64,000 nucleotides of DNA from Beta vulgaris subsp. vulgaris (GCF_026745355.1 NC_079205.1:64728084-64792083); one strand, 5' to 3'. Positions 1 to 12,827 are shown, counted from the first letter of the stretch. Notes: generated by a model not told the origin, from the sequence alone. Numbers and translations are program-made.

Positions 1-1279
1 ATATAGTATATCCAATCAAAATTTGTGAACTTGTGTGCCACAAATTTTTGGGACCTTGCACAAAAGTTTATAGGAGTACTATGAATTTGTGGGTGTGAAA
101 TTTTAGAATCTCTTGATGACTTGATGTTTATTAATCTATTTTATTTTACTCATCAATTATTTTTGGATTTATACTTTTCGATTATAGTTTTGATACCTGA
201 TTAATTCAATAAAAATCTTTCTAATAAGAAAATAAAAGTTTAAGATTAGAGATCAACAAAAAAATGCGACAAAATTTTAAGGGTAGAGAATTTGGAGCCG
301 AATGTCAAACTTAGGCCTCTTCTTGTTTCTAAATTAATTTAAGATGAAGAAAAATATGTAATATTGTTAGATGTTAGTGTATATGGTTTTGAGTTTTATA
401 TTTTCTATGTTATGTTAAGATATGTTAAATTTGAGCGAACTTGATACCTTAAAACAAATACATGGCATTCCTTGACCTTCTTTCTTGTAAAGGTTGGCAA
501 ATCTAGAAGCTCATACAATTTAAAGTTTAGAGCATATAAAATGTAGTCCTCAACATAGATCAATAACATATGCATGAAAAAAAGGAAAAAAGGAAAAAAG
601 GACATGTCTTGAAACCTTGTCACTAGTATAATAAAATGTTCATGAAGTGATAAATCATGAAGCTAAGTTGGTTATCCTTATTAAGACATAAAACGCTATA
701 TTTCTAAACTAATAAGTTAACTAAAATTATTAAATACCAAAAGCTCATAAATTAACTGATTGCATGTATAATTTGATAAAACTATTTTGTTTAAAAAATT
801 GGATAAAACATTTTTTGGAATAGAAATTCAATTGGACAAGAGAGTTAAAATCAATAATTTTATTTGGAGAAGCTACTCAAAGTACAACCTCACTTATAGT
901 CGACTAGTCTTACATGCACGCATTTGCGTGCGATAACGTGTGATAACAAATGAAGTAGAAAATAAAATTAATTGGGTAGAAAAACTGTTTTTACATTTTT
1001 TTTTCTCAAAAAATTATATTCAGTTTAAATGTCTTACTTTTCCCCTTTTTTTCATTCAAATGAAACAGTTAGTTATCTTATTTTTTTTCTTTTTCTATTT
1101 TTTGGTGTCCCCCATGTGTTGCCTTATATAATAGAGATTTCAGCCATTTGAATTTTATTTGTCAAACAACTTTATCATCTAAGCCCCTTACACACTTCAC
1201 TTATGATTATTTAGAATAACTGAAAAGGGTACCATATATACTCCAAGTCTTATGCTTTAATTATAGACCATTGCATATA
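1..1279. other. AT-rich intergenic DNA, no gene seen
   Basis: No reading frame here resembles a protein and no terminal-repeat element was recognised. The short frames are low-complexity products of AT-rich sequence. Confidence 0.6.
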
Positions 1280-1458
1280 CTTCCTCCGTTCTATAATAAT
1301 TGCAACATACCTCATTGATACATCTTTTAAAACTCATGTTAAAAGGAGAAAGATAGAAATAGATAAAAAAAATAAAAAAATAGGACCCATGTAATAAGAG
1401 AGAGATAGACAAAAAAAAGAAAACGTTGCAATTTGCAAGTAAGAAAGAACGGAGAAAG
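1280..1458. mobile_element. Stowaway-like MITE
   Basis: The left end reads CTTCCTCCGTTCT and the right end AGAACGGAGAAAG, forming an imperfect terminal inverted repeat flanked on both sides by TA. This matches the CTCCCTCCGT-type ends and TA target duplication of Stowaway (Tc1/mariner-derived) MITEs. There is no coding capacity. Confidence 0.75.
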
Positions 1459-1468
1459 TAATTTACTA

Positions 1469-1559
1469 CTTCCTCTGTTTCGTTTTAAACGCAACAAATG
1501 GGTATTATTTGTGAGATATAAAATATTTATTTGTTGCATTTAAAATGAAACGGATGAAG
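1469..1559. mobile_element. Short Stowaway-like MITE
   Basis: This is a 91-bp fold-back. CTTCCTCTGTTTCGTTTTAA at the left is mirrored by TTAAAATGAAACGGATGAAG at the right, with TA on both flanks. It lies only 10 bp from the preceding Stowaway copy. Confidence 0.7.
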
Positions 1560-1561
1560 TA

Positions 1562-3135
1562 TATAAAATGCTCACTAATTACTATTATGCTAGCATGGTT
1601 CAGCCCACAATCCTCATCACACACAGGATTTGGCCCAAAATTGGGGTTGGTTACAACAACATAGTGATGTGCTAAAGTGTGGTCCAATATACTATGCTAC
1701 ATAAAGTAAACTCACTCACTTGATTCTCTTTTTTACGCAAGTTTCGTAAGATAGTCTTTTATGAGGTAGAAGTTTGTTATTGTACATAGGCCCATCAGCC
1801 ATAAGTGTCAAATTGAATGGATGTGATTCTTCCTTGTACTATTTGACACTTACAATTAGAATTAGGTCCATGATGAAAATTTTGAAATAATGCATTAATG
1901 TGTTATGTGTACCTCAGCATGAAATTGTTGACATAATGCATTAATGTGTACCTCACTATGAAGTTGATTGATGTTTTTTTTTTTCTTTGTATAAACGTTC
2001 AAGTTCAGGCTAGTGATCGTTTATAGGTACCTTTTTTTTAGTGAATAAGGATTTGTCTCACATAGAACCAAACATAATATTAAAGTTATTATAAGCCGAG
2101 ATGTTCACATTCATTCAAAAATTAGGACTGGTTGAACTTGGACACTCAAAGCCAATGGCTTAGAATTGGTTGATTAGGATGTATTTTTTTTCACTTGAAA
2201 AAAAAGTAAGTTTAGGATTAATCAAGTCCAATCATTTGTAAATATAAAGTGTAATAAGGAATAATTAGATTCAACAGATCTGATAAATTCAAATAAAAAT
2301 ATTCCACCCTTAATAATATCTCAACTATGCTTATGCATGATTAAATCCAACTTAAACTAACTGAAAAATTCGACAAATGATAAATGGAAATGAGTGCACG
2401 ACACACTAATACATTTGATCAATATATGCATCGATATATGCATCAGTGCATGTACATCAGAATGTATATTTGTAAATGTCAATTGTTTGGTTGCTTAAAG
2501 TTTTAAAAGACGACGTTCAAAACCTAGATCAACTTCCTTCTATGTCAATTTTCCTTATGACTCTCTCTACACCAACAAAAATATTAAAATTAAGTTTGGA
2601 TTACATTAATGTGCATTCGATCTTTCTTGTAAAACTAATTGGAAAATAACACAATATATATCAATTATTGACTAGTGAGATAATGTGATTCACAAGAGAT
2701 ATGGAATTGATATGATAGTGTCATAGATTCATAGGGGGATATTGCCTATGTGGCATGTGCCACTACGTTACAAATACCACCCTCCCTAAAGGGCAAAGGC
2801 TACATGAGCAGATTATATTCTTGCTGTCTTGCAACAAGTATGTCACGGATTGCCCTACTTCATCAGATTATGTTAGACGATCACAACCAAAATCTTTTGA
2901 TGTCAATTGTTTTTGTTTTTGGTTTAATGTTTAACCAACCAAATTCTTATTTTAATTAGAAGTTCAAGCTTCTTATGTATACTAATATATTAAAAGGTAT
3001 TTCTAAATAAGGAATGGTATTAAGTGGCGCTCTTTTTCAACTAAGCGCATTGGTGTAGACAAACTTGATTCCGGTCGTGGATACTACCCTCACAAGACTT
3101 TACCAATTAAGTTAGTCGACATCCGCATTTTCGCT
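1562..3135. other. Intergenic, no gene recognised
   Basis: AT-rich DNA. The frame at 2750-2959 has no recognisable domain or codon pattern. No convincing element ends were seen. Confidence 0.5.
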
Positions 3136-3138
3136 TTA

Positions 3139-4370
3139 GGGTGCGTTCTCCTCAACTTAAAAAATTAAGTTTCAGGTCCAATAAGTTCAAATAAGTTGCA
3201 ATAAGGTCCAATCAGGACAATAGGTTCCAGTCAGTAGGTCTAATAAGGTCCAATAAGTTCCAATCAGATCTAATAAGGTCCAATAAGTTCAAATCAGGTC
3301 TAATCAGGTCCAACAAGGTCCAAATAGTCAATGTTCAACAAACATTTGTATTATTGTCCATTATTTTATTATTCATAATTTCATATCACTATTAGTTGAT
3401 TATGTTATTATTATAATTTTAATTAAAGTACCAAAATTATATAGTATTATACTTGTATTAGTGTCTATTATTTTATTAAATATTTGTATTATTGTCTATT
3501 ATTTTATTATTCATATTACTATTAGCTGATTATGTTATTATTAGAATTTTTTATTAAAGTACCACATGTATAGTATTATACTTGTATTATTGTCTATTAT
3601 TTGATTATTCATATTACTATTAGCTGATTATATTATTATTAAATAATATTATAATCATAGTCAAATAATTAATGTTAACAATAATAATTATTATAATTTC
3701 AATATTTTGCAATTCGTCTTTAAATAAGGAGTTAATGCATTCTACTGCCTTCAAGTAAATGAAAATGGAGTGAGAATTTTTCATATGTGCCAATTTTAAC
3801 TTGTTAGCAATAAATGTTTATCAACTTTGATTTTCTACTAGTGCTTTATAAAATCAAAACAAGACTATTAGATATATTAGTGGTGAAAGTTATGTATAGG
3901 CAAATGTAAAAATAGTAATTTTTTTTGTTAAATTAATTATCTAAGAGATAATAATAATAATTATTTTTTTAAAGGACGAATTTTAATAATTATTACTTCA
4001 TAAAAATTTTGAGGGGTAGTATTTACGTTAGGGGTAATATTTATGTTATTAATGGTGAATTTTTTTGTCTAATAAGGTCAAATAAGTTTCAATCAGGTCC
4101 AATAAGGTCTAATAAAATAAGTTTCAATCAGGTCCAATAAGATCTAATAAAATAAGTTTCAATCAGGTCCAATAAGGTCTAATAAGTTTCAATCAGGGCC
4201 AATAAGGTCTAATAAGTTAAAATAAAGTCAATAAGTTTCAATCAGGTTAAATCAGGTCCAATAAGTTGAATCAGGTCCAATCAGGTTTAATACGTTCCAA
4301 TAAGTTCATTCAGGTTCAATAAGTTCAGTTCAGATAAGTTCAGAGCCAATAAATTGAAGAAAACACACCC
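3139..4370. mobile_element. PIF/Harbinger-like element made of GGTCCAATAAG repeats
   Basis: The ends GGGTGCGTTCTCCTCAACTT and (reverse complement) GGGTGTGTTTTCTTCAATTT form inverted repeats. Exact TTA duplications flank them at 3136-3138 and 4371-4373, the hallmark of PIF/Harbinger insertion. The outer parts, about 3170-3330 and 4070-4350, are strings of a degenerate GGTCCAATAAGTTC(AATCA) minisatellite. The centre is AT-rich and contains its own repeats of the type TTGTATTATTGTCTATTATT. No transposase frame is visible, so it is non-autonomous. It is long for a Tourist-type MITE. Confidence 0.75.
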
Positions 4371-4893
4371 TTAACGTATGTATTACTTCACTAATCCTTC
4401 CCTATTAATGAAGTAAGTGATATTTAGTCCAAAAAACCTTGAAAGTAAACAAAATTATTTAACCATTGAATCAAACTAAAAAAATTCAATAGTATATATC
4501 TTCAGTAAAAGCTAAATGATAATTTTTGTAGAGTTTTGCTCATGTAATATCTATACATGGCTTGTAAAATTTTCCTCCAAGTAAAGGGCCATGGATATAT
4601 TCCAAAAAGGGTTAAATCTTGACGTTAAGACTTCGAAGTATATATGAATTATTTCTTTCAAGCAAAGAGAGAGACAGAGGAGGGTTGTAAACTTGTAATG
4701 TTTCTGGGATGACAGCTCTCTAGTGGTGCATGATTAAGGGAAGACATACAAGGAAGTATAAGTCAAGCTCAATTTAATTAGTTTGATGTTGATAGAATTG
4801 TCGTATTATGCTAAGCCAAGATAAATAAGTTTCGAAAAAAATTTAGGAGTACTATACACCCATGTGTTTACATATTACCTTCTTCATGACATA

Positions 4894-5210
4894 CTCCCTC
4901 CGTTTCCTAAAGATCTTCCCACTTACTGTTCCTACAGATACCAAGGAAAATCAAGTTGTGTGGGACATGGTGTGAGTAAAGTAGGAGAGAAAAGGGTTAA
5001 GATAAATAAACAAATAAAAAGGGGGTTAAAGTAGGAGAGAGAAAGGGAGTAAAATTGAATTAATAATGTAATGGTGGACCATATGATAGTGACATGAGAG
5101 GGTAAATAGGGAAATTTGTTTTGCCAAATAAGGAATAAAGCAAAAGAGGGAAAATCTTTTGGAAACACCCTTAAACGGAAAGAGGGAAGATCTTTAGGAA
5201 ACGGAGGGAG
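4894..5210. mobile_element. Stowaway-like MITE with long TIRs
   Basis: CTCCCTCCGTTTCCTAAAGA at the left is mirrored almost perfectly at the right (GATCTTTAGGAAACGGAGGG), with TA on both flanks. It is a classic Stowaway terminus and one of the best-preserved copies in the window. The 78-codon minus-strand frame inside it is not a gene. Confidence 0.85.
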
Positions 5211-5212
5211 TA

Positions 5213-6660
5213 TACTCGAGTGTGTGATTAAATTTGAATTATTTTAATAATAAGTAGTTCTCTTTCTCTTGCTCAATTGAAATATTCTAGTCAAACTCTA
5301 AAAATTTAAAGGAAAATCCGTGAACCTTACATGTTTTGAGAATAGGATATGATCTACAACTTAAAATGTTTAGTTTTGGACAATATTTTTCTTATTAAAC
5401 AGCTCTTTATAAAAAAGAAATTGTTTTATAAAGTAGTTTATACATTTTATTTTATTCGTATAAGTAACCCACGTTGCACCGACATTACACAAAGACATTT
5501 ATATAGCCTCTTCTTTACCCTGTTGCTGAAGATGCAAGACTAACAAAGTAACAAGAACCACTAGTTAATAGTCCTTCCACGTTTTTTTAGTTTACCTGTT
5601 TTAACTGTGTACGTTTATCAATGTATTTCTTTGACCTTAAATTTTATTATATATTAGTAAAAATTATAATAATTGAATATTAATAAAGTATTAACTGAGA
5701 GCCAAACAAAATCTTACATGACTATATTTATTTCATACATATTGAGACGAATTTGGAAACTCTCTAATTGTTAACAAAAAAACTTGAATAGAACGGGTTT
5801 ACAGTAACTTATTGTGCACCGTAAACATATGACATAATCAGTTTTCATTTGATATAGTCAATTTTCTTTCTATATAGTAAGTTATTGTATGATATAGTCC
5901 GTTTTCATATGATATATAATCGATTTTTTTCTAAATATAGTCAATTTTTGTGTGATAAAGTCAATTTGAATGTACAATAAATTATTCTAAACACGGTCCG
6001 TCCAAAATGTTTTGTATTGTTGATAGCGTCAAGATTTAAAGTGAATGCACTAACAGATTGGAGAGGGAGAAAATGTTATTGAATTTCGAAAACAACATAA
6101 GAACCACCAACAATACTCATTAATCACTATAATATTGACTATTTTACATTTTTACTTCTGCTCGCTGCTTTTCAAAGATTAAACTAAAAATTGCCACAAA
6201 TAGAATCTCACAATTATAAAACTATAAATTCCATCCTTAAACAGTTAAGTATTCTTCTTCTTTATGAAGTACTGTTTTTTCAGTCACATTCTTTTCTGTA
6301 CATGTGAAACTTAAAATTTTAACTCCACTCAAAATTCAGAAAGTTTACCTCTTTTTCTCAAAACCCACCTAAAGATCCAAAATCGACATTCATCCGTGAT
6401 TCTTTTATGTCTTTCTCTCTCTTCCCCCATTTCACCCACTTGCAATCTTGCATTGTATCTGAATTTTTTTAATTTTTTTGATGATTTTCTTTGTTTTTAT
6501 ATTCCTGTAAAAATTATTTATATATATGACTTTTCACAAGAAACCATTCTTAGCTTTCACGAGACTGCATTTTATCTGATTGGGGAAAATGTTGCTCTCT
6601 TTTAGCTTGATTTTGTCGTCACATATTGTTGAAATCTACGTATAATTGTATAAAGTTCAT
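5213..6660. other. Upstream intergenic region of the GH127-like gene
   Basis: No gene is seen. At about 5830-5965 a short degenerate tandem motif of the type TGATATAGTCAATTTTCAT recurs four or five times. The rest is AT-rich sequence leading into the promoter at about 6.67 kb. Confidence 0.5.
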
Positions 6661-6667
6661 TCCTTTT

Positions 6668-6677
6668 TATATATATA
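6668..6677 (+). promoter_or_regulatory. Probable TATA box of the GH127-like gene
   Basis: A TATATATATA run lies 116 bp upstream of the start codon. Transcription starting about 30 bp downstream would give a leader of roughly 90 nt, typical for plants. It is inferred from position and sequence only; AT-rich surroundings make chance matches possible. Confidence 0.4.
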
Positions 6678-6792
6678 CATGTGGGTTCATCACTTTTCTT
6701 CATTTATTTTTACCCATACTATTCAATTTTTCATTGAATTTGATTAAGGGTTTTTTTGGGTTTTTTATAAAATTGAAGAGGAAAAAAAAAAG

Positions 6793-9700
6793 ATGAGATT
6801 TTGGTTATGCAATCAAATTTTATTGACAAGTTTTGTGCTTTTTTTATGTGGTTTTGATGTTTGTTATGCTAAAGAATGTACTAATTCTCCAACCCAACTA
6901 TCAAATTCTTTGAGATATGAATTTTTTACATCAAAAAATGAGACATGGAAAAAAGAGATTATGTCTCATAATCTTTATCATTTAACACCAACTGATGAAG
7001 TTGCTTGGTCTAGTTTATTCCCTAGGAAAATGTTGAAGGAAGAAGATGAATATAGTTGGAATGTTTTATACAAGAAAATTAAGTATTCTAATGATAAAGT
7101 AAAGGGTAGTTTTCTTAATGAAGTTTTACTTCATAATGTGAGATTAGACCCTAAATCATTACATGGGAGAGCTCAACAAACAAATTTGGAGTATTTGTTG
7201 ATTTTAGATGTGGATAGTTTGGCATGGAGTTTTAGAAAAACTGCTGGTTTGCCTACACCAGGAATTCCATATGGTGGATGGGAAGCACCCAATATTGAGC
7301 TTCGAGGCCATTTTGTAGGTCAGTCATTTCTCTTTGTTTTGCTTAGCTTATAAACCAAGTGATTAGTTATTTCATGGTATGATTTTGCTCTTATTTTTGT
7401 TGTTATAGTTGTTCTTGCTGTATGTAATGATACTTCAAGTGATTAATTATTTCATGTTATGTTTTTGCTCTTGTGTTTTTTTGCTGTTATAGTTGTCTAT
7501 GTAACATGGGTACTTCTTCTAGGTCACGTACTCGTACCCACAACCGTACCCGATAAGATAGGTATCCTATAGGCTACGCGTACCCTTTCCTATAAATGTC
7601 ACAATCTTGTCGTTTTCTGTCCCCGTATCCGAATCTGCACCCGCACCCGTATCCGTCTGTGTGCAACCTAGATTGTTGTTGTTGTTGTTGTTGTTGTTGC
7701 TGTTGTTGTATGCATGATACTCTATGTGATTAATGATTTCATGTTATGTTTTTGCTCTTATTTTTGCTGTTGTTATATTTATTGTTGTTGTATGTATGAC
7801 ACTCCAAGTGATTAATTATTTCATGTTATGTTTTTGCCCTTATTTTGTTGTTGTTATAATTGTTGTTTTTGTATGTATGATACTTTTTTGTGTTAAGAGT
7901 TTGGTAAGCTGCTTGATGATTGATTATAATACAATTGTTTCAACTTTTATCCAAGAGTGATAATTGAATATGTTGGAGTGATGTGAAAATACTTACTACA
8001 TCATATATTTTGGTTTTATGGCTTCTGTGTATCTCTGAACTTATCAAAGCTTATTTAGTTTATTACTGAGAAGGTGAACTCGGATAGCTCCTGTTTTGAC
8101 TACTAGAACATTGATTATGTGTTATACTTCCTCCGTTTTAAAACATGCAACGATTTTTAGTGATATAAATATTAAGGAGATGAAAAATGATTAGTGGTAA
8201 AGGATCCAAGTGATTAAGGAGGGAGTGATAAAAAAATTTCCAAAACGAGAATTGTGTTGTGTGTACTTGAAACTGTCAAATTTATCAAAAAACGGATGAA
8301 ATTTGTGGTTATATTCTAGATATGACTTGAATATGCATGCTGTTAAGGTGTACTTCTATGTTAATTTAGTTCCATAAAATATTTTGTGAATTGTAAGTGA
8401 TCATGTTTGCTGTTAAGAGAAAAGATTTCGAAAATGTGAATTTTTTGCCATGTATGAAGGGCATTACTTGAGTGCAACAGCACAAATGTGGGCAAGCACT
8501 CATAATGAGACTCTTAAAGCAAAGATGAGCGCATTAGTATCTGCTCTCAAGGAGTCTCAAAATGCAAGAACAGGATATCTTTCTGCATTTCCACCTGAAC
8601 TCTTTGACAGATTTGAAGCTATACAACCTGTTTGGGCACCTTATTACACTATCCACAAGGTACAAATTGTCCGTCTAATTTCAAAAGATCGACAATATTA
8701 TTTTCTTTTCTCCAATGCTTAGTAGCGTGACTGATTGGCTTGGCAGATCATGGCAGGCCTCTTGGATCAGTATAATCTTGCTGGCAATGCTGAAGCTCTA
8801 AAGATGGTGACATCGATGGCTAACTACTTTTACACGCGTGTCCAGAATGTGGTAAAGCAGTACAGTATTGAGCGACATTGGTTGTCACTAAACGAAGAGA
8901 CTGGTGGCATGAATGATGTCCTTTACCAGCTGTACATTGTCACGGTTGGTTAATTATATGATCTTCCTTGCTCTCTTGTACAAGTTATAATTAGTGGTCT
9001 ATGTTCTCGTCACCTTCAAAAAGAAATTCATATGAAAGCAGAGCTGATGAAATCCAATAAGCTCAGTTCCGATAAGTCAGGTGAAGAGAGCACAGTCTGA
9101 ATTGCAGGAATGGTTTTTGAATAAAAGAACATCAACTTCTATCAAAGTGAAGTTAATGATTATCTTAAATACATATGCTTGCTGATGTTTGTTAGCGAAG
9201 CAAACTAATTAGAGAATCAATGTGCCAAATAAATTTGTCTTGAATATAATCTATTGAAGTATATGATGTTATTGTCATATGGAAGTTGTTTGTTCATGCA
9301 ATATATGTGTCATGCATGTTGCAAGATCAGGTTCTAGGATCCATTTTATCACTCGTCTTCTGAGTTGCTTCTTCTGGTTATATACAGGGTGATCAGAAGC
9401 ACTTATTGCTGGCTCATCTTTTCGACAAACCATGCTTTTTAGGAGTTCTTGCAATGAAGGTACCAAATCACCTGTTTTTGGCTATCCTCTGCATCTGATT
9501 TGGTTACCAAGTCATGCATGCATATACGTGTCTGGATCAAACTAAGATTGCTCAAATTACTTACATGCCCATGTTTACCATCTTGAAGGCTGATGATATA
9601 TCTGGATTTCATTCAAACACACACATCCCAATCGTTATTGGTGCTCAAATGCGATATGAAATAACGGGTGATGAACTATACAAGGTCAGTCAGTGGCTGC

Positions 9701-12557
9701 ATTATAGTTAGTCGCTCTCATTTTCATGTCAATTGTCGGTTTATAGCATCTCATATGATGGTAAGGGATCTGTTTCTGATCTAGCGGACCATAATATGTA
9801 TAGATTCAGAGGTTTTTGTCTAATATCCAAATTGCTTGAGCAGGAAATAGGAACATTTTTCTTGGATGTTGTAAACTCCACCCACAGTTTTGCAACAGGA
9901 GGAACTTCAGTGGGAGAATTCTGGTACTGAAATCGTGAACTTGCTCTTATTTATCCTATAAACTAGGGTAGATTTTGTGTACATCGGGTGTTTTAGATAT
10001 ATATAAAAAAGGCTTAATCAACCAAAATCCCACAAGAATCACAAAGGTGCTTTTTCTATATAAAACAGGCTTGATCAACCAAATTCCCACAAAAATCACA
10101 AAGTATGTTTTATGTAATAACCCTTTGTATATTATATTTTGTGCTTTAATCATGATTACTGATTCATGCTATGTAATTTCCCCTAGGGCTGACCCAAAGA
10201 GATTAGGTGACAGGCTACATACTGAAAATGAAGAGTCTTGTACAACTTACAATATGCTAAAGGTATGTATGCTCTCTGTAGACCTATGCTAATAAGCAAC
10301 TTAATGGCAAACTTGAATCTTGAATGTCTATCTTAGACAAGCTCTTTCATGGATGTTGTCTTTTAGGTTTCACGTAACCTTTTCAGATGGACCAAAGAAA
10401 TGACTTATGCAGATTACTACGAACGGGCGCTCACCAATGGTGTGCTAAGCATACAGAGGGGTACCGAGCCTGGTGTCATGATCTATATGTTGCCTTTAGG
10501 GCACGGTGTTTCCAAAGGAAGAAGCTATCACGGCTGGGGAACACAGTTCAGTTCTTTCTGGTGTTGCTATGGAACAGGTCTGAACTTCTTTTTACTTTAT
10601 GGCTATTTATACTTCTGAGGCCATTTTTACTGTCAATTTTTCTAACAAATACAAACTGAAATGATTCTCATTGTCTTTCTTTTGAAAAGGAGTTGAATCA
10701 TTCTCAAAATTAGGAGATTCAATATACTTTGAAGAGAGGGGAAAAGTACCTGGACTCTATGTTATTCAGTACATACCAAGCACACTTGATTGGACTTCTG
10801 CACAAATATCACTAACCCAGGTTGTAGATAATGCTGTTTCCTGGGATCAAAACCTGAAAGTAAAAGTTACAGTTTCAGCGAAGGAGGTAACATAATAATC
10901 TAAACAGATTATTTTTAAAATTAATAATAGTGCATTTCTCAGTAAGTTGTATTTCTAATCCTGCTGTAAGACATTCTAATATAGTTCCGTTATTCAGGGT
11001 TCAGGGACAGCTACCCTAAATTTACGCATACCATCTTGGACATCTTTGAGTGGTTCAAAAGCCTCGCTAAATGGAGATGATTTTCCTTTGCCTGATCCAG
11101 GTTTAAATTTATCATATTTTCTATTTAATCACTAGCAACCACCAGCACTTATATTGCGAACTAAACAATATCATTAAGTGCACTAACAAAAGGGTTACAC
11201 TTTTCAATATGTTGGCCAGGTAATTTCCTAACAATATCCAAAAACTGGGGCAACAACGATGTAGTTGAACTGCAGTTTCCGCTGGTCCTTAGAACAGAAT
11301 CTATTCAAGGTAGATCTTTATCTCCAATTTGAGCTTTTAAAACCTACTCCAAGTTTTTTCAATTTATAATTCTTTCTACAGATCTTTCATAGTAGTCTCC
11401 TTTTTGGTTTAAGATGGTTAGAGATGATACATTAATACATTATGAGGATGAGAAACTCTCAACTTAGGATGTGTGTCTCTTCACATGAATTTTACTAATC
11501 TGAACTGATGTCAACTTACCCTGAACTTATTGGACCTTACTAAAACTTTTAGACCTTATGATAACTTATTGGGCCTCTTTTTTTAGCGCACCTTAGCCTT
11601 TATCTTAACTTATCGGCTCTTATTAACCCTTATCTGAACTTATTGGCTCTTATCAACCTTTATCTGAAATTGTTTTTCCTGGATCAAGTGAAAATAAGGC
11701 GAGTAGAACTAAGCCTTATTTGCTGTTGATGTTGCTCTCTTTTGGTGATAGATTACAGAAGGAATAGATAAGAATCATTCAACTAATTTGTATTGAACTA
11801 CATTTCAGATGATCGTCCTGATTTTGCCTCACTACAAGCAATATTATACGGACCTTACTTGCTTGGAGGTCTATCAAGGGGTGACTATGACATTCAAACT
11901 GGATCATTCAACTCTATTTCAGACTGGATAACCCCTGTTCCAGCAGACTATAATTCCAATCTAGTTTCCCTATCTCAAGAAGTTGAAAACTTGAAGTTCT
12001 TCCTCTCAACCCAAAACCAACTTACTACAATGCAAGGATCTCCGCAAGCTGGGAATGATACTTATGTTCATGCTACTTTTAGGCTCATTTTGAAAGATCA
12101 ATCTTTAAAGAAAAGGAAACACGCGATACCAAAAAGTTTCATCGGTAAACTAGTCATGTTAGAACCTTTTGATCTTCCAGGAATGGTAGTTGCTCACCAA
12201 GGGGGAGGTAACGTACTAACTGTTATAGATGCAGCAGCTGATAAACAATCTGCTGAATTTCTCATAGTCCAGGGATTGAATGGAGTCGATGGAATGATCT
12301 CTTTAAGAACGAAAGAGGGCTGCTTTGTGTACAGTGATATTGGCTCTAAATCTGACCTGAATGTGAAGCTAAGCTGTGAATCAAAGAGTTCGGATCCTTC
12401 GTTCAAGAACGCGGTGAGCTTCATATGGAATGAAGGTCTTAAGAAGTATCATCCTATTAGCTTTGTGGCAAAAGGGTTAAGAAGGAGCTATGTTCTTGAA
12501 CCATTATTTGGATTGAGAGATGAATTCTATAATGTTTACTTCAATATCACTAAATAG
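6793..12557 (+). CDS. Secreted GH127 (DUF1680) beta-L-arabinofuranosidase-like protein, 12 exons
   Basis: Exons: 6793-7318, 8460-8659, 8747-8944, 9388-9459, 9589-9684, 9844-9923, 10187-10262, 10367-10577, 10690-10886, 10998-11100, 11220-11309, 11809-12557. All borders are GT..AG and the phases join into 865 aa. Residues 1-27 form a signal peptide (hydrophobic core LLTSFVLFLCGF), so the product enters the secretory pathway. The conserved plant DUF1680 blocks follow: GHYLSA, YTIHKIMAGLLDQY, NEETGGMNDVLY, HSNTHIPIVIGAQMRYE. Bacterial GH127 enzymes use a zinc-bound cysteine nucleophile. The equivalents are visible: Glu407 and Cys409 in ENEESC, and Cys482-Cys483 in FWCCYG, with candidate acid/base Glu389 in GEFW. 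Residues about 737-860 resemble an AbfB-like arabinose-binding lobe. The likely role is trimming arabinose from cell-wall glycans or glycoproteins in the apoplast; plant members are little characterised, so the substrate is inferred. Length and residues suggest a functional gene. Confidence 0.93.
7360..7890. repeat. Four imperfect ~80-bp repeats plus (GTT)n in intron 1
   Basis: The phrase GATTAATTATTTCATGTTAT followed by TTTTTGCTCTTATTTTTG recurs four times, starting near 7362, 7441, 7728 and 7811. A GTT microsatellite (7673-7709) and one MITE (7497-7671) separate copies two and three. The 75-codon frame at 7733-7960 is a by-product. The array lies wholly in intron 1 of the GH127-like gene. 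Confidence 0.7.
7497..7671. mobile_element. CTATGTTAC-type MITE in intron 1
   Basis: The ends CTATGTAACATGGG and GTGTGCAACCTAG form a degenerate inverted repeat. The interior is rich in GTACCC/ACCCGTA words. Similar ends occur at 17404-17566 and 57261-57409, so a small family is represented. The superfamily is not clear. Confidence 0.45.
8126..8300. mobile_element. Degenerate Stowaway-like MITE in intron 1
   Basis: The left end CTTCCTCCGTTTTAAAACAT preceded by TA is clear. The right end, AAAACGGATGAAA, is eroded. Probably an old Stowaway copy. Confidence 0.4.
10011..10115. repeat. Two ~57-bp direct repeats in intron 6
   Basis: GGCTTAATCAACC at 10011 and GGCTTGATCAACC at 10068 each begin a unit that continues with CCCACAA(G/A)AATCACAAAG. 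It is a simple tandem duplication inside intron 6 of the GH127-like gene. Confidence 0.65.
11460..11725. mobile_element. GGTCCAATAAG-related repeat in intron 11
   Basis: Intron 11 of the GH127-like gene carries a run of CTGAACTTATTGG(A/C)(C/T) words, the reverse complement of the minisatellite that fills the element at 3139-4370. Terminal repeats are poorly preserved here, so it is called a related or eroded copy on internal sequence only. Confidence 0.5.
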
Positions 12558-12827
12558 TAGATCACTAAATTTCTTTGTACATTGCTAGGTCCATAAATAC
12601 TAGGTTTCCACTTATTTTTTTTCTTCTTCACTTCTATAAAAGTAACAATTCAACCGAGAAGACAATGCTTCTAATTGATCCTCTTGATGATGTATTGAAG
12701 ACTTCTTGTTTGCTCATTCAAGGTTGGAAAATAATAAGTTTACTACTTCCTCAAACTCCTGCTAGCTTTATGATAGTTTCCTAAAAATATATTCACTATT
12801 AATTTCTTTTATTGTATTTGTATATTA

